A stretch of DNA of 30,083 bases from Trichomonas tenax. Taxonomy: Eukaryota; Parabasalia; Trichomonadida; Trichomonadidae. The stretch's first letter is position 1. The number at the start of each line of letters is the position of its first letter. Under the pieces are notes generated by a model that saw only the letters and a list, made by a program, of their open reading frames with translations, made no database searches and had not been told where the DNA came from. Where the stretch lies: contig JALKBU010000628.1 in the NCBI GenBank assembly GCA_023091735.1, positions 1 through 30,083 on the forward strand. Direction: 5' to 3'. This document shows positions 19,238-26,008 of this stretch, in pieces. Position numbers and translations under genes: made by a program.

Positions 19238-19356
19238 CATAAATATCTTTGTTGTCTAACCAATACATCCAGGTTAGTGTTGTTGACGAGCCACAACTCT
19301 ATCATCAACGAGCATATACCTAACTGGTAATTGGTAAGAAAACAACGATATTTATG
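19238..19356. other. Long imperfect hairpin H0
   Basis: Arms 19238-19277 and 19320-19356 pair almost fully. The outer 27 bases (CATAAATATC...ACCAAT) match the reverse complement of the right arm at 24 of 27, and CCAG..TTAG pairs with CTAACTGG. The 42-nt interior holds GTTGA...TCAAC and other self-pairing. The left arm shares AATATCTTTGTTRTCTA with hairpin H3 inside the transposon. Confidence 0.65.
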
Positions 19357-19383
19357 CATGGTTAAATTGTTGCGAGAATGTCA

Positions 19384-19445
19384 TTGGGCGAGGTTGGCCT
19401 GAGACTTCCAAAGCCCTCGAGTGGTCAAGCCAGGTCATATCAAGA
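19384..19445. other. GC-richer hairpin next to H0
   Basis: CGAGG-TTGG pairs with CCAA-(AGC)-CCTCG around a CCTGAGACTT loop, giving 9 bp with one bulge. A second small stem AGTGG/CCCACT follows. The segment also has TGGTCAAGCCAGG, which fits a Pol III box A, but no box B is seen. It may be a structured RNA or a relative of H0. Confidence 0.35.
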
Positions 19446-19865
19446 ACCCACTTATTGATTCAATTTTTAATACACATTACATTTTCACTTTTGATATTAA
19501 AAAATTATTATTTTTTTCTATTTTTTATTTTTCACAGATACCTTTTTCATTACACGATTATTTTCATATTATTACTTATTCTCATAATTATTAATATATC
19601 ATTAAATTCATAATTAATTATGAATCATGAATTAAATAATGTTTTCATGTTACTTTCATTTTATATATTGATTTATATTATTTAGATTCTCAATTCGATT
19701 TTTATATTCTTTGTAAAATTCATTTTTAACTAAATTTTTATTTTTATCTTCAAATTATTCGTTTCTAATTCATATTTACCATGCAAGACGGGATAATTTC
19801 GACCGAGTTTCTTGGTTTTCTTAGGTTTGGAGTGCAACAAAAACTTGCAATGAACAAAGAGAAAT

Positions 19866-19910
19866 GGATGATGTGCTATCGTCAGGATGCTGATAGCACA
19901 AATAACATCC
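19866..19910. other. Hairpin TGTGCTATC/GATAGCACA
   Basis: A perfect 9-bp stem (19872-19880 with 19892-19900) has an 11-nt loop and an outer GGATG/CATCC pairing. The surrounding 19780-19975 is less AT-rich than its flanks and stays open on the minus strand for ~80 codons, but the pairing and the non-standard composition make a structured or inverted-duplication origin as likely as coding. Confidence 0.45.
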
Positions 19911-20000
19911 TTCACTATGAGGCCACAACTACTCATAATGAAGTCTTCTTTGGCTTCCAACATTGAGTTCAATCCATTTCAACCTATTGATACTTTTCCA

Positions 20001-20016
20001 TTTTTTCCCGCGCAAA
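20001..20016. promoter_or_regulatory. E2F-like site (TTTTTTCCCGCGCAAA)
   Basis: Strong match to TTTSSCGC, directly followed by CATGTCACTTT. It lies 330 bp upstream of the DHHC start and mirrors the site at 19200-19215 on the GT61 side. Confidence 0.45.
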
Positions 20017-20048
20017 CATGTCACTTTCCCTTATTTTGACATTCTGAC

Positions 20049-20079
20049 TTTACATGTCAAACACAATTTACATGTCAGA
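20049..20079 (+). promoter_or_regulatory. Paired TTTACATGTCA sites upstream of DHHC gene
   Basis: TTTACATGTCAA (20049) and TTTACATGTCAG (20068) are 19 bp apart. They are the same motif as the cluster upstream of the karyopherin-like gene. Confidence 0.5.
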
Positions 20080-20119
20080 AAAGCACGTTGTTCTATTTTG
20101 TCCCAATCCCGAATATAAA

Positions 20120-20331
20120 CTGACACGTAATTCTCGGTATTTGACAAATAAAATTGGCGCTTTTTCTTGAGAGATTTGGGTATGACTATATTATCAAATT
20201 CAGTTATGCCTTCTTATTCTAAATATCATGAAATTGTTTGAAAAATCCGTTTGGTTATTATTCCATAATGAGGTTGGATTAGCATCTGACAAGTAATTCT
20301 CATGATTTGACAATAAACTTTGGCACTTTTT
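20120..20331 (+). repeat. Duplicated promoter-like unit (46 bp, twice) around repeat copy B
   Basis: CTGACACGTAATTCTC...ATTTGACAA...TTGGCGCTTTTT at 20120-20165 recurs as CTGACAAGTAATTCTC...ATTTGACAA...TTGGCACTTTTT at 20286-20331, matching at 37 of 46 positions without gaps and at an offset of 166. Between them lies copy B (20155-20268) of the 113-bp repeat at 18995. The second unit ends 14 bp before the DHHC start codon, so it is probably the working promoter and the first a duplicate. Confidence 0.7.
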
Positions 20332-20345
20332 GTTATAAAATAAAG

Positions 20346-21233
20346 ATGGATGAGGAAACATATCAGACTTGGAGTAATTTCGAAGCTAGGTGGGAAGATA
20401 AATCGAATTGCTGCTGCAACGTCGCTTATTTCCCAGATCCTAAAATAACAATTGTTCAACATTTTATTGCAAATATTTATAAGCCAATTCTGGTTTCAGT
20501 TCTTTCGATTGTCACTTTTGTCAACTTAACGTTCGATATATATAGTACCACAAACACATTAAATCGCTTAATCATGTTAGAATCGATTGCACTTTTTGTA
20601 TTTTTATGTTTCTTCTTATCTTACTGGATCCTCATCGTGCGTGGACCAGGATATCTTCCATATAACTGGAGTGTTCGAAGATTGCGTCATTATCCTTGGA
20701 AAAGTATGATGAGCTCAATTGCAATTTACGCTGAGCAAGAGCAGTTCGCCAGAGTGAGCGTGAGGCCATCAAGAGCGTCATTCTCAAGCTCTGCGAGAAG
20801 ATTCGTGTTGAGAGCTGATCATATTTGTGCATGGACAAATTCATGGGTTGGCCTCAACAATCAGCGCTACTTCATTTTAATGACATTCTGGTTGGTCGTG
20901 TATGGAGTTTGTTGGTTTTTACTTAGATTTGACTGGTATTTTTCAATATTTAGACCATTCAAATGGCATCAAATATTCGCCCTTGTTTTAGCCCCATTTT
21001 GCCTTTACATTGTTGGCTTTTCTCTCCATCATTTCAGGCATTCTTTTTATAATGCACTTAAGAACAGAACAATTGTCGAAAAACACCATAAAAAGAATAC
21101 AGATGATTACAACCGCGGTTGCTTCAATAACTTTGAGGAAATTTGCGGTCCGAAATATTGCTGCTGCTTATGGCCTATTCCTTGTTTCTTTTTCTCACCA
21201 ACAGTTGATGGTCTGTACCAGACTATTGTTTAA
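20346..21233 (+). CDS. DHHC-family palmitoyltransferase with DHIC motif and no zinc-finger cysteines
   Basis: The 295-residue membrane protein has the four-helix DHHC layout: helices ~40-60 and ~72-93, a cytosolic loop, helices ~178-198 and ~208-226. The loop carries RFVLRADHICAWTNSWVGLNN (from ~152), aligning with the DHHC core RF..R.DHHCPW..N.VG..N; the signature is D158-H159-I160-C161. After helix 4, RTIVE matches the TTxE motif, and NRGCFNNFEEICG matches the PaCCT pattern NxGxxxNxxxxxG. The Cys/His zinc-binding spacing before the core is replaced by Ser/Arg (RASFSSSARR). The acyl-accepting Cys and preceding His are retained; DHYC variants such as yeast Akr1 are active, so activity is possible. 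The ATG at 20346 is preferred over an upstream in-frame ATG at 20307, because the promoter-like unit ends at 20331. Confidence 0.85.
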   Translation: MDEETYQTWSNFEARWEDKSNCCCNVAYFPDPKITIVQHFIANIYKPILVSVLSIVTFVNLTFDIYSTTNTLNRLIMLESIALFVFLCFFLSYWILIVRGPGYLPYNWSVRRLRHYPWKSMMSSIAIYAEQEQFARVSVRPSRASFSSSARRFVLRADHICAWTNSWVGLNNQRYFILMTFWLVVYGVCWFLLRFDWYFSIFRPFKWHQIFALVLAPFCLYIVGFSLHHFRHSFYNALKNRTIVEKHHKKNTDDYNRGCFNNFEEICGPKYCCCLWPIPCFFFSPTVDGLYQTIV

Positions 21234-21693
21234 TATTTGTATGTAAATAATGAGTATATGTTTTGATTATTTTACTTGATCATTCGTTAGATTCAATTAT
21301 AAATTATAGACGAAACTGCAGTAACTTCAGCTCTTCAAGTATAGATCAAAACATTGAAATAAAAATATTGGATTTGTATAATTATTTCATTGATCGATTT
21401 TAATGCCTAAACTCATCTCTAATAGAACTTTTGTAATGATCTGTAGATATGCAATTATCTAAATATTAAAGAATTAAAGAGATATTATCAGATTTTCTAG
21501 AATAAAATGCATAAATTCATAATTTGAAGTAATAAAACGATTTAAATTCTATTTCTCTCTCCAAATGCTTATCAGAAATGGCAAAATATTGAAATCTATA
21601 ATCTCGAAATCTAAAATTTACAGAAAAATTATAAAAAATCAAAATAAAAAGATTATGTGAAATCATCGAAATTCAATATAGGACATTCTAATT
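21234..21693. other. AT-rich stretch between DHHC gene and the transposon
   Basis: 3' flank of the DHHC gene. No gene or structure is recognised. Confidence 0.5.
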
Positions 21694-22136
21694 TTGCCTT
21701 TGGGCAACATTTTTCCTTCTGCGCTGTAGTCCCGCGACCTTCATAACTTTTTATCTGATCAATATTTTTTTCGATTTGAAAGTACTTTCATGTACATATT
21801 GATAGTTGTCTATCCAGTGGTGTAAGTGGCACAGTCTATATATCTATCAAATCATTGATTGCATTTCAAAACGTCCAAAAATATACGATTTCCAGCATAA
21901 ATGTATGCGCTACTATGCAGAATATGATATTTTTATGTGTATTATTGATTCAAATACCTCTTATACGCTTAAAATTAAAAATGCAACTAATTCATTAATT
22001 GATTTGAGGGCGATTATACATATGAAAGTTATTGAATTTGATGGTATTTGGATTTGCAGCTGTAATAATGTAAAATTTTAGAATCTTAGATTTGGCAATG
22101 AAAAAAAATTATGTGCTGAGGAAAGATGGTGTCTCA
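21694..22136 (+). repeat. Left terminal repeat of the transposon
   Basis: It begins with a short palindrome TTGCC-TTTG-GGCAA (21694-21707) and ends with GCTGAG-GAAAGATGGTGT-CTCA. It is open for 91 codons (21806-22081, plus) from an ATG, with no recognised domain. The direct copy at 25309 has a one-base deletion in this frame, so coding is doubtful. Identity with the right copy is above 90% by eye. Confidence 0.75.
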
Positions 22137-22418
22137 ACTTTTTGCCTCACTCGACTTGTTATTTGCCCTTGAAACGGCATAAACAATTCGATATCTGCGC
22201 GTATATTTCTGTCATTGGTATTAGGAAATTTGCTGCAAGACCTGAGATAAAAATTATAATTCAGTAAATAAATGCACAACACCATCAAAAACGCAAATTA
22301 CATGCTTAAATCTTCCATCTCATACGATTTCATGTGGCGTAATTACATGCAATCGCTACAGGATAAAGATATGCAAATAAAAATCTTTAATGCGACGAAT
22401 ACGTCAGAGTAAACCTAA

Positions 22419-22625
22419 CGCCAAGAATACTCTCATGCTTCTAATGAAGGACGTGTCTTCTTATATCCAAAATGTCGCAAAACATTTAATCCGACCAAAT
22501 TTCCTTACTTTTTGGGCGAGATAATTAATCACAAGCAACTCATTCATGCATCTAATGAGAATTACATCTTTGCAAATAGTAAATACTGCTATTCGTCGCA
22601 TATTTTAAATTCCTCTCGATTTTAG
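22419..22625 (+). pseudogene. Short open remnant with a Cys motif inside the transposon
   Basis: A 68-codon open frame without ATG reads with normal protein composition, including HASNE twice and YPKCRKTFNP. It ends at TAG (22623-22625). It is too short for the family to be recognised and may be the 5' part of the element's original gene set. Confidence 0.3.
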
Positions 22626-22901
22626 TAGGCAACAATATATTTCAACATTTTAGAAGTAATTACATTTATCATTTCATGTTAAATTAAGTTCAAAAGCGTT
22701 TATATAACTATAATAATAATTTTTGATTATATGTGGAAAAGTTAAAAAATTAAATTCAATATGATAGCCCGTCACAAGTCAATTCATTATCACTTTTTCG
22801 AAAAGAAAAAGCGTAGAGCATCCTGCAGCTCCACAACCTACAGGAACTAAACATCAAGATCATAAAAAGGCAAAAGCAACATATAAAAAAGAAACAAGCC
22901 G

Positions 22902-23650
22902 AAAATTGATCCACATGATGACAAATATTATGAAAAAAAAGAGTAGGAGTATCGTGATTATATAAACAAAATGAAAGAAAAGCAAGGGAGAGTGGCCACA
23001 CCTCAGAAGGAATAGCCAAAATTAAAAGACAATGTTGATGCGATTTTAGCAAGCACAAATGATAAGCAAATGCATCAAGCTACTAACTTTACTTGCAGTC
23101 AAATTATCAAATTGTACGAAGTTTTGAGAGAAACACTGAAGGAACGAATAAAGAGCGGCACTCGAATCTCATCCAAAAACAGACTCTATCTAACCCTTGT
23201 TTTTTGCAAGCATTTACAATCATTCGAAGAAATTAGTACACGATTTGGACTCAACGCCTCATACGCAAGGACTTTAATTATTAAAACCATAGTCAAATGT
23301 GCACCTTTGCTTTAAAAAAATTCATTAGATTGGTGACAGTTATGAACCGAGTGAGAGGCTCCAATAAGGATTTCCCTGACTTTCCAGCAATATTAGGTTG
23401 TATTGATGCAACAGTTCAAGAAATTTCTTGCCCTTCGACAAACCAGAACAGGTTTTACAGCGGCAAACATAAATGTCATTGTGTGAAAACACAGGCTCTT
23501 GTCGATATCGCCGGCTTCCTCATGCATCATGGTCATTCCACGAACGGTAAGCGTCATGATTTTAATGTATTTAAACATACGAATGTAGGTTTCGCTGTCA
23601 TGTCCCAATGCTGCACTGGACAAGAACAACCAGAGAATCTCGAAATGTGA
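22902..23650 (+). pseudogene. Broken DDE_Tnp_4 (PIF/Harbinger-IS5-like) transposase
   Basis: The frame begins with a charged K/E-rich part interrupted by in-frame TAG at 22944-22946 and 23013-23015. It continues open from 23070 with a helix-turn-helix segment (LTLVFCKHLQSFEEISTRFG.., the HTH_Tnp_4 position) and then shifts frame at an A run near 23314. The second frame (23297-23650) carries FPDFPAILGCIDAT (first catalytic Asp), NRFYSGKHKCHCVKTQALVD (the YSGKKK.H..K.Q..VD block of PF13359) and KRHDFNVFK (second catalytic Asp, normally HDS). The third acidic residue and the rest of the domain are missing: the frame ends at 23650 and hairpin H1 starts at once. It cannot encode an active enzyme. 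Confidence 0.8.
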
Positions 23651-23750
23651 AAAAATGTTTTGTTTCATGCAATAATCACAGTGATAATGTTACACCACAG
23701 TTATGATGGTGCATTATCACTGTGATTATTGCATTAAACACAACTTTTTT
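23651..23750. other. Hairpin H1, ~44-bp arms
   Basis: Core arms 23661-23689 and 23712-23740 match at 28 of 29 positions (left arm contains TGCAATAATCACAGTGATAA). Pairing continues inward through CACCA/TGGTG and outward for another ~10 bp with two mismatches. It starts directly after the transposase fragment. Confidence 0.8.
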
Positions 23751-23771
23751 AATAGCATTAAATTATCTGAT

Positions 23772-23880
23772 TGGAATTTTGATTTTCTGAGTGTGGGTGA
23801 TATATAGATGGTTCTGCAGACTATTGAACCACAGCTCCATCTATATATCACTTATACTCGGAGTGATTTTCAAAATTTCA
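23772..23880. other. Hairpin H2
   Basis: GTGATATATAGATGG (23797-23811) pairs perfectly with CCATCTATATATCAC (23837-23851). Outer arms (AATTTTGATTTTC.. and ..GATTTTCAAAATT) pair imperfectly with bulges, and GGTT/AACC pairs in the loop. Confidence 0.75.
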
Positions 23881-23983
23881 GCAATATCTTTGTTATCTAG
23901 TCATCTTCAAGGTGCTGAAGCCACGTAATAACATTCAATGTGACTTCTGCACAGTGAAGATGACTAGATAACAAAGAAATTGC
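23881..23983. other. Hairpin H3
   Basis: Arms 23881-23909 and 23955-23983 match at 28 of 29 positions (left arm contains ATCTTTGTTATCTAGTCATC). Inside, GTGCTGAAGCCAC pairs with GTGACTTCTGCAC at 11 of 13. Directly adjoins H2. Confidence 0.8.
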
Positions 23984-24597
23984 AAATGAAAAATAAAAAT
24001 TATATGTTTATAAAGCGAATTGCAGTAAAATCATAATGTATAACGTATTTGAGTCATTGTTATGTTAAAATATAGGGAATTTAATCTTTTTGACAATATG
24101 ACGTGTAAAATGCATTAAATGAGGTGTAAAATAGTTTTTTGACACATATCATGTTTAAAGTTAGAAAAAAATTATTGTATATTTATATTCTACATATGTG
24201 TTATATGATAGGAAACGAAAAAAAAGTATATATTATGCGAGATAAAAATAATAAAAATAAAATGTGACTATTTTGTCGAGATACTTTATGGGGTGTTCAT
24301 TGGTATATATATGTATTGAGGATATTTTTCAATTTGAAATAAATCATTCAAAAGAGGCTGAAATCTGGAAAGAAGGAAAAGGTGAGAAAAAGTGACTGTG
24401 TTTAAGTTCGAAAATATATTGTTGCATATATAATATACATTCCAAATACCACATATTACATTTCTGAGTCCTTTCAGTATTTGAGAAGTAAAACCGTCGA
24501 GACATTAACATGCTTAATATAGCATTATGAATATGCTAATATTTTATTGTAAACGATACAATAATCTGACACATAGAATATATTGTGAGAGCATATA
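23984..24597. other. AT-rich part of the transposon interior
   Basis: No open frame and no strong hairpin. GTGTAAAAT occurs twice near 24104-24133, and weak stems are seen near 24470-24560 (for example AATATAGCAT/ATGCTAATATT). Confidence 0.45.
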
Positions 24598-24707
24598 CGA
24601 AATGTTTTATTTATATTGCCTACGTCTTTTTGAGGTTGCTACGACATAGGATGCCTTAGCAACCTCAGAGACTCGTAGAAAATGCCATGAATCAAAATAT
24701 TTCATTC
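24598..24707. other. Hairpin H4
   Basis: GAGGTTGCTA (24632-24641) pairs perfectly with TAGCAACCTC (24657-24666). Pairing resumes outward through TACG/CGTA and GAAAT.TTTT/AAAATATTTC with bulges. Confidence 0.6.
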
Positions 24708-24724
24708 GTCAATTTGCAATACTC

Positions 24725-24799
24725 GCTTTAGCTGTCTAATAGCACGACAAACAGATGGCCGGTGAGCAAATGTTTGTCATGTTATTAGACAACTAAAGC
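24725..24799. other. Hairpin H5
   Basis: Arms 24725-24753 and 24771-24799 match at 26 of 29 positions, with a 17-nt loop. The right arm read as reverse complement contains TTTAGTTGTCTAATAACATG. Confidence 0.75.
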
Positions 24800-24847
24800 A
24801 ATTTACGATTTATAAATATCTGTTAATTCCTATCATCAAAAATGATC

Positions 24848-24975
24848 AATTCATAGCAATGCTGTAGAGAGCAGATGGCATTGCAAATTCCCCAATTAGA
24901 CAACTACATCAATATAGCAACATTTTAGCCTAGTAGTGGTAGTGCTTCTTACTAGCTAAAATATTTTAAAGCTTG
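24848..24975. other. Weaker hairpins H6 and H7
   Basis: GCAATGC/GCATTGC with partial outer pairing (24848-24892), then ATTTTAGCCTAGTA/TACTAGCTAAAAT (about 24922-24963). Between them ATTAGACAACTACATCAATAT, read in reverse, shares AGTTGTCTAAT with H5 and ATATTGAT.AGTTGTCTA with the terminal repeat. Confidence 0.5.
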
Positions 24976-25308
24976 ATTCTAATCGTTTATCTTAGATGCA
25001 TGTACATTTATGACACTTTTCCATCGTTTGAAAAATGGCGCCATTTTTTTCGTGGCAATTTTATAATCATATAATTTTAATCGATTAAGATCAACATTAT
25101 GATGATAAATCAAAATATTAATATAAGACTTCAAAATAGGCGAAATTTATTTCATGCATTTATATTTTGAGCGATAACAGTATAATATTAAAGTGGTTAA
25201 TGAATTTATATGTAATACATATGTGATATATTAATAGAATTTATTTTCAAATCGAGTTACTTGAAAGATTTTTCATTTTTCGATCGAAAAAAATCTGCCA
25301 GAAAATTT

Positions 25309-25745
25309 TGCCCAAAGGCAAAATTTTTCCTTCAACGGTGTAGTCCCGCGACCTTCATAACTTTTTATCTGATCAATATTTTTTTCGATTTGAAAGTACT
25401 TTCATGAACTTATTGATAGTTGTCTATCCAGTGGTGTAAGTGGCACAGTCTATATATCTATCAAATCATTGATTGCATTTCAAATCGTCCAAAATATACG
25501 ATTTCCAGCATAAATGTATGCACTTCTATGCAGCATATGTTATTTTTATATGTGTTATTGATTCAAATGCCTCTTATACGCTTAAAATTAAAAATGCAAC
25601 TAATTCATTAATTGATTTGAAGGCGATTATACACATGAAAGTTATTGAATTTGATGAGATTTGGATGTGCAGCTGTAATAATGTAAAATTTTAGAATCTT
25701 AGATTTGGCAATGAAAAAAAATTATGCGCTGAGACACCATCTTTC
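25309..25745 (+). repeat. Direct copy of the left terminal repeat
   Basis: It follows the left copy nearly base for base. Both bounding palindromes have inverted spacers: TTGCC-CAAA-GGCAA at 25309-25322 against TTTG at the left, and GCGCTGAG-ACACCATCTTTC-CTCAGCGC at 25726-25753 against GAAAGATGGTGT. Confidence 0.8.
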
Positions 25746-25970
25746 CTCAGCGCTGCATAGTAGCGCATACATTTATGCTGGAAATCGTATATTTTGGACG
25801 ATTTGAAATGCAATCAATGATTTGATAGATATATAGACTGTGCCACTTACACCACTGGATAGACAACTATCAATAAGTTCATGAAAGTACTTTCAAATCG
25901 AAAAAAATATTGATCAGATAAAAAGTTATGAAGGTCGCGGGACTACAGCGCAGAAGGAACAATGTTGCCA
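25746..25970 (-). repeat. Inverted, internally deleted copy of the terminal repeat
   Basis: The reverse complement reads from GGCAACATTGTTCC to the ...GCGCTACTATGCAG part of the left copy and then jumps straight to the central palindrome, lacking ~200 bp of the repeat. Together with the direct copy it makes a ~660-bp near-palindrome. Confidence 0.8.
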
Positions 25971-25996
25971 AAAAAATCCGCTCAAATATTCTTTCC

Positions 25997-26006
25997 AAAA
26001 GTGACA
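25997..26006 (+). promoter_or_regulatory. AAAAGTGACA motif before the CHMP7-like start
   Basis: Lies 2 bp before ATG 26009 and just outside the transposon end. The same motif precedes SCAMP by 14 bp (minus strand, 29195-29204). Confidence 0.4.
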
Positions 26007-26008
26007 AA

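Larger units (their letters stand above)
21694..25970. mobile_element. Decayed DDE_Tnp_4-type transposon with long terminal repeats
   Basis: The left terminal repeat (21694-22136) recurs at the right in direct orientation (25309-25745) and again, shortened, in inverted orientation (25746-25970). The outermost ends are thus inverted repeats: GGCAACATTTTTCCTTCTGC at the left (from 21703) and the reverse complement of GCAGAAGGAACAATGTTGCC at the right (to 25969). The interior carries a broken transposase with HTH and partial DDE domains of the PF13359 (PIF/Harbinger-IS5) type, and a hairpin-rich noncoding part. No target duplication could be fixed because the exact ends are uncertain. The internal duplication means it is a rearranged or composite copy. 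Confidence 0.7.

Noticed and set aside
19395..19445. Possible tRNA or SRP RNA around TGGTCAAGCCAGG
   Set aside because: Box A-like only; no box B (GGTTCGANTCC), no cloverleaf and no SRP S-domain motif could be found.
19730..19972. 80-codon minus-strand gene MNSMLEAKED...
   Set aside because: It overlaps a hairpin, has a Lys/Ile-rich low-complexity end and no domain; not enough to call coding.
21806..22081. 91-codon frame in the left terminal repeat as a real gene
   Set aside because: The direct copy carries a one-base deletion in it, there is no recognisable domain, and it lies wholly in repeat sequence.
23651..23983. CRISPR array
   Set aside because: The units are palindromes with differing sequences, not one repeat with spacers, and the context is eukaryotic.
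21694..25970. LTR retrotransposon, from the direct terminal copies
   Set aside because: No reverse transcriptase, integrase or primer-binding site; the outer ends are inverted and the transposase is DDE_Tnp_4-like.
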